Assembly: GCF_008119785.1 (NCBI RefSeq)
Contig: NZ_VSFA01000056.1
Location: 1-46,948, forward strand
DNA length: 46,948 nt
Direction: 5' to 3'
From: Micromonospora sp. MP36
GTDB taxonomy: Bacteria > Actinomycetota > Actinomycetes > Mycobacteriales > Micromonosporaceae
Shown here: positions 23,628-30,974 of the stretch, piece by piece
Layout of the letters: every line of letters starts with the position of its first letter
How positions within the stretch are numbered: the first letter of the stretch is position 1
Notes under the pieces: model-generated
Database searches by the model: none
What the model was told of the DNA's origin: nothing
The model's input: only the letters and a program-made list of their open reading frames with translations
Position numbers and translations under genes: made by a program

Positions 23628-24998
23628 ATGCATGAATCAGCCGACAAGCTCACGATCAAGCTCTGGCTGAATCGCTGGCCGATGTGGCAACAGCTCGTCG
23701 ACCCGATCCGGAGACAGGCGGAGGAGTTCAACCGCAGGCACCCGCAGTACCGGGCTGTCGTCGAAGCCGTCAACGTAGGGGCCTTCCCCAGGGAGATGGC
23801 GCGGGCCGCGCGCGAGGGAACGGCGCCGCACATCGCCTCGTACCAGTACACGTATCTGCAGGAGGTCCAGGACCTCCGCGACCCGGAGGGGCGGCCGTTC
23901 TTCACCTCGGTCACCGAGGCGGTGGGCGGGCGGGCGGAGATCCTCGGTGAGCCCGTGGTCCTCGACAACATCGTGTCCAACATGCGGGCGTACCACACGT
24001 TCAACGGTGAGCTGCGCTCGATGCCGCGCAACACCTCGACCCTTCTGCTGTTCTCCAACATGGACGCGCTGCAGGCCGCCGGGATCGCCGAACCACCGAC
24101 CACCTGGTCGGAGGTGGAGGCCGCGTGCGCCGCCGTGGCCGGACGGGACGGCGCGCGTCGCGGCGGGATCACCTGGCCCAATTTCGGTTGGCTGTTCCAG
24201 CAGTCCGTGGCCCAGCAGGGCGGGCTGCTCGCCGACCACGACAACGGCCGGTCGGGCCGCAGCGAGAAGGTGTACTTCACGTCTCCGGAGATGCTGGCCT
24301 ACGCGACCTGGTGGCGGGACCTGCACCGGGCGGGCCACTACCTCTACACCGGCAAGTCGTCGGACTGGTGGGGTTGCATGGAGACGTTCGCCGCCGGAGA
24401 CGCGGCGATGCTGGTCAGCACCTCGGTCGAGGCCGGGCCCATCGTCCGGGCGGCCCAGCGGGCCGGGTTCCGCGTGCAGGCGAGCCCGATGCCGCACAAC
24501 GAGCGGGCCGGCTACGCGGGCAGTGTCATCGCCGGTGAGTCGCTGTGGCTGCGCGACGGGCTGGACGAACGGACCCGTGACGGCGCGCTGGCCCTCATGC
24601 AGTTCCTGAACAGCCCGCGCAACGCCCGCGGCATCTACGACCACGGGCGGACGTTCATCCCCTCCACCGAGGCGTCGATCGATCTGCTCGCCAGCGAGGG
24701 TTGGTACGACCGGAACCCGCACGAGCGGGCCGCCATCGACCAGCTCCGCATGAGCCCCGACTCCCCCGCCACCCGGGGCGCGGTGCTGGGCAACTTCCTG
24801 CCCATCCAGAGCGCGGGTGTGCAGGCCATGCACGACGTGCTGGTCGACGGCGCGGACCTGGTCGCGCGATTCAGCCAGGCCAACGACCAGGCTCAGCAAC
24901 TGCTTGACGAGTACGCGCGACGGGTGGATTCGGGCACCGCCAACGACGCCCAGGCGCTGCCGCAGTCGGAACCGGAGCGGCTACGGATCGGCGCCTGA
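23628..24998 (+). CDS. Extracellular-solute-binding-family protein without signal peptide
   Basis: A 456-residue protein with the two-lobed UgpB-like (family 1) solute-binding pattern: LTIKLWLNRWPMWQQL at the start where the mature fold of a sugar-binding lipoprotein begins, then NVGAFPREMARAAREGTAPH, RNTSTLLLFSNMDALQAAGI with PPTTWSEVEAAC, FAAGDAAMLVSTS and a C-terminal FLPIQSAGVQAMH. There is no hydrophobic leader and no lipobox from either GTG 23616 or ATG 23628, and no transporter permease or ATPase is nearby. It should therefore stay in the cytosol and bind a metabolite there. Sequestering the toxic product or an intermediate is a hypothesis. Confidence 0.88.
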   Translation: MHESADKLTIKLWLNRWPMWQQLVDPIRRQAEEFNRRHPQYRAVVEAVNVGAFPREMARAAREGTAPHIASYQYTYLQEVQDLRDPEGRPFFTSVTEAVGGRAEILGEPVVLDNIVSNMRAYHTFNGELRSMPRNTSTLLLFSNMDALQAAGIAEPPTTWSEVEAACAAVAGRDGARRGGITWPNFGWLFQQSVAQQGGLLADHDNGRSGRSEKVYFTSPEMLAYATWWRDLHRAGHYLYTGKSSDWWGCMETFAAGDAAMLVSTSVEAGPIVRAAQRAGFRVQASPMPHNERAGYAGSVIAGESLWLRDGLDERTRDGALALMQFLNSPRNARGIYDHGRTFIPSTEASIDLLASEGWYDRNPHERAAIDQLRMSPDSPATRGAVLGNFLPIQSAGVQAMHDVLVDGADLVARFSQANDQAQQLLDEYARRVDSGTANDAQALPQSEPERLRIGA

Positions 24999-25050
24999 CC
25001 GACCGTCCCGGTCGTCGAGGGCCAGCAGCCGGGACCAGGCCCGCGGCCAC

Positions 25051-25097
25051 GCCGCCAGCCGCTGTCTTCCTGAGGGAGGCAGCGGCTGGCGGCTTTT
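25051..25097 (+). terminator. Strong terminator after solute-binding gene
   Basis: GCCGCCAGCCGCTG pairs perfectly with CAGCGGCTGGCGGC around a 15-nt loop and is followed by TTTT, 52 nt after the stop codon. Confidence 0.9.
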
Positions 25098-25219
25098 CCG
25101 GTATGGACGGCGTCCCTCGCCACGGCGTGCTGGTTAGCAGGACGTCGATGACCCGAGCATGGCGGCGCGCCCGCGCCCCGACCACCGCAGCGGGGACGCA
25201 CGCGCAGCGGCCGGGCGCA

Positions 25220-25286
25220 CGGGGGCGCACCGGGCGAGGACACGGATCCAGTCGCGGTTCCGTGTCCTCGATCCGGTGCGCCCCCG
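25220..25286. terminator. Long hairpin in convergent region
   Basis: CGGGGGCGCACCGG (25220-25233) pairs with CCGGTGCGCCCCCG (25273-25286). Inside, GAGGACACGG (25236-25245) pairs with CCGTGTCCTC (25260-25269). This gives 24 bp with a small internal loop. It lies between the solute-binding gene terminator and the end of monooxygenase 2, so it probably stops minus-strand transcripts too. The rest of the gap 25000-25358 holds no gene. Confidence 0.75.
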
Positions 25287-25358
25287 CCCGGTCGCCTCAG
25301 CAGGCGGACGATGTCCGGGGCCGGCCGCTTTGGGCGGGCCTCAGCGCCACGATCGCCG

Positions 25359-26597
25359 TCACCGGCGCTCGCTCTGCAGCCGCAGCTGGGTGTATGCGCG
25401 GTTGGCCATGGTGGTGAGTAGCACGGCGGAACTGACGTGGGTGCGCCCGGTGGAGAGGTCCCGCCAGACCCGTTCGAGGCGTTCCCCCTCTCGCACGGAG
25501 GTGCTGCCGCCCGTCGGTTGGATGATCTCGTCGACGGCCCGCCAGGCCAGCGACGTGGCCTCTCGGCAGGTCAACGCGATCCGCAGGTCCTCCTCGGCGG
25601 TGAACGCTCCGAGCGGCTGCTCGGACAGCTCGTGCCAGCGCCGCGCCGTGGCGAGCACGAGCGTCTCGGCGGCGTCGATCATGCTGCTGGCCTGCCCGTA
25701 CCAGAGCTGGAAGTCGGGGTCTTCCACCCTGGGCGGGAACGGCGGGAGGATCGTGGGGCGGGAGAACATCAACTCGGTGTACGCGTCAAGCGCGCCCTGG
25801 CACATGCCGACCGCGATGTGTGCGCCCTCCAGGGCCATCGAGCTGGCCGGCGCGCCGCCGTACTGCGGGTGCTCGTGCAGGTCCCGTCCGGGGGTGCCGC
25901 CGGTCACCGAGATCTCCTCGAAATTGACCTCCAGGGCGAAGTGGCTGGGGATGTGCCCGTCGGTGATCCGGATGCTGTGCGATCCGCTGCCCTTGAGGCC
26001 CAGCTGCCAGCCCCAGTCGTCGAGCATCTCCCACTGATCGCGCGGCGCGATGAACAACAGCGGGCGTGGCGGTTTCCCGTCCTCGACGATCATCGTGTTG
26101 CCGATCAGGTGGGTCGCGTACGGCGCGCCGGAGCAGTACTTCCAGACGCCGTTCAGGATCCAGCCGCCGTCCGCGGCGCGCCGGGCTGTGCCATGCGGGG
26201 CGTTGACGAGGGGCGCGATGAAGTCGCCGCCCTTGAAGATCTCGGCCTGCGCCTTCTCCCCGAACATGCTGCCGGCGAACAGCGAGTGCGCCGCGCCCAG
26301 GCAGTACATCCAACCGGTCGACGCGCAGGCCCGGGTCAGGATCATCACGATTTGCAGGAAGGTGTCGAAGCCGAACTCGTAGCCGCCGTAGCGCTTGGGC
26401 ACCGTGATGCGGTAGAAGCCGGCGTCCCGGAACGCCCGATGGGTGTCCTCGGCGTAGTAGGTTCGCTCCTCCGTCTCACGCTGGCGGGCCACCAGGGCGG
26501 GCGCCATGGCCTTGGCCCGCTCGATCAGCACGGCCGGGGTGACGTCGGGCTCGGATGGCAGGGCCATGCCCTGCACGTCGTTCGCGGTGACGGTCAT
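25359..26597 (-). CDS. Acyl-CoA-dehydrogenase-fold flavin monooxygenase 2
   Basis: A 412-residue protein. Landmarks are VLIERAKAMAPALVARQRET, AGFYRITVPKRYGGYEFGFD, LTRACASTGWMYCLGAAHS, GWILNGVWKYCSGAPYATH, GWQLGLKGSGSHSI and a C-terminal bundle with STSVREGERLERVWRDLSTG. The R...DLSTGRTH end is typical of two-component hydroxylases (HpaH/HsaA/C2-type), which use FMNH2 or FADH2 from a partner. It shares fold but little identity with monooxygenase 1, and its N-terminus is the parent-like sequence of the remnant at 7203-7391. It starts 12 nt after the condensation gene. Aromatic ring hydroxylation or amine oxidation are both possible. Confidence 0.87.
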   Translation of the reverse strand: MTVTANDVQGMALPSEPDVTPAVLIERAKAMAPALVARQRETEERTYYAEDTHRAFRDAGFYRITVPKRYGGYEFGFDTFLQIVMILTRACASTGWMYCLGAAHSLFAGSMFGEKAQAEIFKGGDFIAPLVNAPHGTARRAADGGWILNGVWKYCSGAPYATHLIGNTMIVEDGKPPRPLLFIAPRDQWEMLDDWGWQLGLKGSGSHSIRITDGHIPSHFALEVNFEEISVTGGTPGRDLHEHPQYGGAPASSMALEGAHIAVGMCQGALDAYTELMFSRPTILPPFPPRVEDPDFQLWYGQASSMIDAAETLVLATARRWHELSEQPLGAFTAEEDLRIALTCREATSLAWRAVDEIIQPTGGSTSVREGERLERVWRDLSTGRTHVSSAVLLTTMANRAYTQLRLQSERR

Positions 26598-26609
26598 GGT
26601 GTCAACCTC

Positions 26610-27950
26610 TCAGATCGTCGAATCCGGGTCGGCCACCATCTCGCCGATCACGCTGAGAAACCCGGCCACCTGCTCTTCGATCTCGGCCCGATCGAACAGG
26701 TGGCGGCTGAAGCTGAGCCCGCCAACCACTTCGGTGTTGCTCAGGTGCATCGACCAGATCATGCCGTCCGGGGTTTCCGAGCCGACCGGCTGCGGCATGA
26801 CCCGCCGCCAGATCGCCGTGTACTCGAGGTCGCCGATCCGCTTGCCCTGCATCAGGTAGGGCGGCTGGACGGCTTGGAACAGGCACGGCACCGCGTCGGG
26901 GCCGACCGATGCCATCAGCTCGGGCGCCTCGGCGAGCACGTGCAGCAGCGGCAGCTCATGCTTGAAGGCGCCGACGCAGGCCGTCCTGGTGCGGGCGACG
27001 ACATCGCGGAAGGTGCGGCAGTCGCGCAGATCCACCCGGAGCGGGAGGAAGTTGAAGAACGACCCGACCGTGGACTGGAAGCGGTGCTGACGGCCCGGCG
27101 CGAACGTGGGCACCACGATGTCGGTCGCCTGGGTGCGCCGGTTCACAAAGACGGCGAACGCGGCGAGCAGCACCATGAACGGCGAGCTGCGCGTCTCCCT
27201 GGCCAGCCGGGACACTTCCGCGCTCAGGTGCGCGTCGGTGGTGAAACGGTGATAGCTCGTCGCCGGGGCCACCTGCTCGTCGCGGCGCGTCGGCGCGACC
27301 AGGATCCGGGCGCCGCGCAGCGTCTCACGCCAGTAGGCCCGTGCGGCAGCCACCGTCGGCCCCGCGGCCTCCTCCTGCTGTGCGGCGATGTAGTCGCGGT
27401 ACTGGGTCACCTCGGGCAGCTGCGGCTCGTCCCCGGCGACGCGAGCCGCGTAGCACTCCGCCAAGTCCCGCAGGATCACCTGGAGCGACCAGACGTCCGC
27501 GGCGCTGTGGTGGGTGCAGAGCACCAGCACCGAGTCCTGCTCGTCGAAGCGGCCGAGCACGGCCCGCAGCAGCGGGACCTCGTCGATCGGGAACGGCCGG
27601 GTCTCCGCCTCGATCATGAGCTGCTCAGCGCGCCGGTCCCGGTCCACGCCCGGCGAGCCGTCCAGTTCGATCAGCTGCAGCTCGGGTTGCCGGGCCGGCA
27701 GCACGCTCTGCGTGCCGCCACCGTTCTCCAGGTGCAACACGGTACGCAACGCCTCATGCCGCTCGACCACGTCGGCCAGTGCCAGGCGCAGGACCTGCGC
27801 GTCGACACGTCCGTGGAGCCGCCACCCGCCGACCTCCACGTAGTGCGGCCCGAACGGCCCGGCTTCGAAGCCCTGGGCGAACAGGCAGAGGAACTGCTGC
27901 TGGAGTGAGAGCGCGGTAGGCGCCTGCGGGGCTTCCGGGGTGATGGTCAT
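26610..27950 (-). CDS. Free-standing NRPS condensation enzyme (SgcC5-like)
   Basis: A 446-residue condensation-domain protein. The catalytic histidine motif reads CTHHSAADVWSLQV, that is HHxxxD with the usual final Gly replaced by Val. Other C-domain segments are ALSLQQQFLCLF (C1 position), RHEALRTVLHL (C2), SSPFMVLLAAFAVFVNRRTQ and TDIVVPTFAPGR (C4), VGSFFNFLPLRVDL (C5) and CLFQAV. Discrete relatives such as SgcC5 join a PCP-bound beta-amino acid to an enediyne core through an ester or amide. ATG 27950 uses a GGAG that follows the TAA of aminomutase B, so the two genes are tightly coupled. It probably uses the PCP at 20381-20623. Confidence 0.92.
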   Translation of the reverse strand: MTITPEAPQAPTALSLQQQFLCLFAQGFEAGPFGPHYVEVGGWRLHGRVDAQVLRLALADVVERHEALRTVLHLENGGGTQSVLPARQPELQLIELDGSPGVDRDRRAEQLMIEAETRPFPIDEVPLLRAVLGRFDEQDSVLVLCTHHSAADVWSLQVILRDLAECYAARVAGDEPQLPEVTQYRDYIAAQQEEAAGPTVAAARAYWRETLRGARILVAPTRRDEQVAPATSYHRFTTDAHLSAEVSRLARETRSSPFMVLLAAFAVFVNRRTQATDIVVPTFAPGRQHRFQSTVGSFFNFLPLRVDLRDCRTFRDVVARTRTACVGAFKHELPLLHVLAEAPELMASVGPDAVPCLFQAVQPPYLMQGKRIGDLEYTAIWRRVMPQPVGSETPDGMIWSMHLSNTEVVGGLSFSRHLFDRAEIEEQVAGFLSVIGEMVADPDSTI

Positions 27951-27962
27951 GGCAGTTTCTCC

Positions 27963-29555
27963 TTACTGGAGGTTGACGTCGGCGTCGTGGAGGGCATCGA
28001 TCAGCGTGCCGCGTTCTAGCTCGTCGGCGACCAGCTGAAGTTCGTCTGCGAGGTAGCAGTCGTCGTCGAGAGTGGGCACCAGCGACCGGATGGTGTCGTA
28101 AGTGATCCGGCCGGCCGGGCTCAGCCTGTCGAGGCGCCCGGAGACGTCCACCGCCTGCGCGGCGGCGAGGAACTCCAGGGCCAGGATGATGTTGTTGTTG
28201 CGCAGTACGCGCCGGCAGTTGCGGGTGGCGATCAGGCCCGTGCTGACCACGTCCTGGCTGTCGCCGTCGGAGGGCATGCTGTGGGTGCTGGCCGGGTCGA
28301 TCGTCCGGTTTTCCGCGACCAGCGCGGTGGCCGGGTACCGCGCGCCGGCGAAGCCGCGGTGCAGGCCATGCTCGCCCTTGATCAGAATCTCCGGCAGGCC
28401 GTCGCTGAGGCGCCGGTTGAGCAGCCGGTTGCTGCGCCGTTCGGAGAGCACGCCGAGCTGGGTGAGCGCGATGGTCAGGAAGTCCATCACGAAGGCGACC
28501 GGCTGGCCGTGGAAGATCTCCCGGTCGGGGAAGAACAGCGGGTTGTCGGTGGCCGAGTTGAGTTCGATCTCGAGCTTGAGCCTGGCGTGCCCGAGTGTGT
28601 CCCTGACCGCGCCGATCACCTGCGGCACGCAGCGCAGCGAGTACGCCTGTTGAAGACCGACGTCGGAGCGGAACACGGAGCCGTTGCCGTTCTTCATTCT
28701 GGCGGCCACCCGCCGGCGGCGATCCGCGTGTTCGATGATCAGCCTGCTGCCGCTCATCAGCGCGCGCATGTTGGCGGCGCTGGCAATCTGGCCGGCGTGC
28801 GGGCGGGCTTCGTGGCCCGCCGGCTGGAATGGGCTCATCGAGCCTTGCAGTACCTCGATGACCAGCGCCGCCGCGATCTCCGCGTGCCGTGCCTGGGCCA
28901 GCGCGTACTCGGCCACCAGGGCGGCGACGCCGGTCACCGCCGAGGTGCCGCTGATCAGCCCCAGACCTTCTTTGAAGTGCAGCCGCAGCGGCTCGATGCC
29001 CAGCGAGCGCAGCACCGGACCGGTCGGCGTCCGCACTCCGTCGCGCAGCAGGTAGCCCTCGCCCATCAGGGTGCTCGCCAGGTGCGCCAGCGGGGCGAGG
29101 TCGCCGCCTGCGCCCAGCGAGCCGATCTCCGGCACGGCCGGTGTGAGGCCCTCGTTGAGGTGGAGTGCGATACGTTCGAGCACTGCGGGCCGCACGGCCG
29201 AGTGCCCCTTGGCGAGGGCGTTCAGTCTCGCGGTGACCATGGCCCGCGCCTCGACCTCGCTCAGCAGCGGGCCGATGCCGGCGCTGGGGCTGCGCACCAG
29301 GTTGGTCTGGAGCTCGGTCTCCTTGGCCGTTTCGGAGAGGATGTAGATCATCTCGCTGTAGCCGGTGGTCACCCCGTAGACCGGGATGTTCCGCCGCACA
29401 GTCTCCTCGAACTGCTCCCGGCTCAAGGCCGCGCGCTGTAGCACCCGGGTGCTGAGGGCGACCAATGCGTGGTCCTCGGCGACGCAGCGCAGATCTGGAA
29501 GGCCGAGCGTCTCACCGTCGAGATCGACGTTGACGTCGGTTCCGACCGTGGTCAT
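27963..29555 (-). CDS. MIO-fold aminomutase paralogue lacking the MIO serine (copy B)
   Basis: A 530-residue intact frame closely related to copy A (11168-12787). Key active-site residues are changed: MIO motif Ala149-Gly150-Gly151 (GSLGAGGDLAPLAH; codon 29106-29108 is GGC in the coding sense where A has AGC), His90 to Pro (RSPSAG), Asn202 to Ser (LISGTSA), and the Tyr of DVYLQKAY to Gly. The ANFHG loop is deleted and NQDVVSMG is SQDVVSTG. Without the serine the MIO group cannot form, so lyase/mutase chemistry should be lost. Tyr60 and the SLR arginine are kept. It is first in an operon with the condensation enzyme and monooxygenase 2. It may be a regulatory or scaffold subunit, or a late pseudogene. 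Confidence 0.9.
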   Translation of the reverse strand: MTTVGTDVNVDLDGETLGLPDLRCVAEDHALVALSTRVLQRAALSREQFEETVRRNIPVYGVTTGYSEMIYILSETAKETELQTNLVRSPSAGIGPLLSEVEARAMVTARLNALAKGHSAVRPAVLERIALHLNEGLTPAVPEIGSLGAGGDLAPLAHLASTLMGEGYLLRDGVRTPTGPVLRSLGIEPLRLHFKEGLGLISGTSAVTGVAALVAEYALAQARHAEIAAALVIEVLQGSMSPFQPAGHEARPHAGQIASAANMRALMSGSRLIIEHADRRRRVAARMKNGNGSVFRSDVGLQQAYSLRCVPQVIGAVRDTLGHARLKLEIELNSATDNPLFFPDREIFHGQPVAFVMDFLTIALTQLGVLSERRSNRLLNRRLSDGLPEILIKGEHGLHRGFAGARYPATALVAENRTIDPASTHSMPSDGDSQDVVSTGLIATRNCRRVLRNNNIILALEFLAAAQAVDVSGRLDRLSPAGRITYDTIRSLVPTLDDDCYLADELQLVADELERGTLIDALHDADVNLQ

Positions 29556-29563
29556 TACGCTCC

Positions 29564-29575
29564 CTAGTGGTGTGA
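29564..29575 (-). promoter_or_regulatory. CTAGTGGTGTGA element before aminomutase B
   Basis: Related to the TTAGGTGTGA element before aminomutase A, here with two extra bases. It is 8 nt upstream of ATG 29555 and overlaps the expected ribosome-site region. Confidence 0.3.
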
Positions 29576-29733
29576 CGAACGGATGGTCACTGCCCTGCTA
29601 CCTGGCCGCGCCCCGATTGTCATGACCGTCGGGAGGGCCTTGCATCTTCGTGGATGCCGCCGCCTGCCCGCCGGTCAAGAGGTGCGCCAGGTGGCCCCAT
29701 GACGCGTGCCACGCGACGTCCCGCATTGATGGA

Positions 29734-29746
29734 GATGCGACCGCCG
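29734..29746. repeat. Three-copy intergenic element, copy Z
   Basis: GATGCGACCGCCG, 179 nt upstream of aminomutase B, in the gap after the AraC gene. As in copy Y it is preceded by GGA and, about 26 nt earlier, by ACGCGTGCC (35-40 nt in Y). Confidence 0.6.
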
Positions 29747-29806
29747 ACGGCGGCGCTCGGCCGGCGCATGTGGATCGTCGTGCGCACCGAAGGTGCGAGG
29801 GGCCGG

Positions 29807-30619
29807 TCAGGCGGCGGCGGCGATGCGCTCGTATCCCGGCTGCGGGGCGTCCTGCGTCTCGCTCCTCCGGTCCATCGCGTACTTGCGCGCGTCGAGCAGG
29901 GCAAGCAGCACCGGCGGGTCCAGGTCCCGGGTCGGCCGCAGCTCCAGGTCTGCGGCGATCATCGAGTCGGCCCGTACCGTGAACGGACCGTAGGTGGCGA
30001 CCGACACCGGCCGGTCGGCGATGTCCGCCCCGGTACCGACCTCGGCTCCGTCCAGTGACACTGACTGCGCGAGCAGGTACCAGGTGCCGAGCGGTACCGA
30101 GTTGAAGACGACCCGGCCGGGTTGATCAAGCACCGCGCAGCGTACCGGTCGGCCCTCCGGGATCCGGTGGGCGAACATGCCCACGAAGATCACCGCCTGG
30201 TCCGGCTCGGGCAGGCGCAGCCGACAGGACAGCCGGGCGTTCGAACGGCGGCTCGCGCTGTCGGCGGCGGCCTGGATGGCGACGGCATACCCGGCGCGGC
30301 GCCGGTACGCTGTCGGCGACATGCCCACGCTGCGGCTGAAGCGCGAACTGAACGTACCGACGCTGTTGTACCCGACCTGCACGCTGATGTCCGCGACGTT
30401 CATTGATGTGGAAACCAACAGATGCTTGGCTCGCTGCAGGCGCAACGCCGACAGGAAACGACCGGGCGAGACGCCGGTGAGCCGCTGGAAGATCCGCGTG
30501 AAGTGGAACTTGCTGAACATAGCCGCGCGGGCCAGGTCGTCGATGGTCAACTCGTCGCCCAGCCGCTCGTGCATCGCTTCGATCGCCCGCCGCACGGCCC
30601 GTTCGGCAACGTCCTCCAT
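29807..30619 (-). CDS. AraC-family transcriptional regulator
   Basis: A 270-residue regulator with its double helix-turn-helix at the N-terminus: ERLGDELTIDDLARAAMFSK, FTRIFQRLTGVSPGRFLSAL and ADISVQVGYNSVGTFSSRFS with RSVGMSPTAYRR. The C-terminal ~150 residues are beta-rich (AVIFVGMFAHRIPEG, RVVFNSVPLGTWYLLAQSV) and likely sense a ligand; I do not recognise the domain. ATG 30619 follows AGGGGGATATC; the longer frame has no ribosome site. It sits upstream of, and reads toward, the aminomutase B operon, so it is the best candidate regulator of this part of the cluster. Confidence 0.9.
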   Translation of the reverse strand: MEDVAERAVRRAIEAMHERLGDELTIDDLARAAMFSKFHFTRIFQRLTGVSPGRFLSALRLQRAKHLLVSTSMNVADISVQVGYNSVGTFSSRFSRSVGMSPTAYRRRAGYAVAIQAAADSASRRSNARLSCRLRLPEPDQAVIFVGMFAHRIPEGRPVRCAVLDQPGRVVFNSVPLGTWYLLAQSVSLDGAEVGTGADIADRPVSVATYGPFTVRADSMIAADLELRPTRDLDPPVLLALLDARKYAMDRRSETQDAPQPGYERIAAAA

Positions 30620-30852
30620 GATATCCCCCTGATGGCAGTCGACGACCCTGGAATGGCAAAGCAATTCGGGACCACATTTCTCGCCTGCCTCGACAATGAC
30701 AGGGAATAGTCGCCGAAATTGTCCTTTGGCATCGGTATCATCGATGGATGTGGAACTCCCTGATCCCCGGAGACAGGCTAGCCGACCCCCAGATGGCGAG
30801 CAATACCCTCCACTTACGAGCCGAGTACGCAGCGCACACGTGAAGTAAATTT

Positions 30853-30974
30853 GGATACTGATGCTCACTGCTGTCGGCAGCAGGAATCGTCAACCTCGAC
30901 GCGTCGTCCGCGATGATGGATACCGATGCTCACCGCTGCCCGCAGTCTGAATCACCAACTTCAATGCATCATCC
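30853..30974. repeat. Two 57-nt imperfect direct repeats upstream of araC-type gene
   Basis: Units 30853-30909 and 30918-30974 start GGATACTGATGCTCACTGCT and GGATACCGATGCTCACCGCT and end GTCGTCC/CATCATCC. Most differences are C/T or G/A. An inner palindrome, CTGCTG-CAGCAG in unit 1 and CTGC-GCAG in unit 2, is kept. They lie 234-355 nt upstream of the AraC start. They are possible regulator binding sites, or a decayed duplication. Confidence 0.6.
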
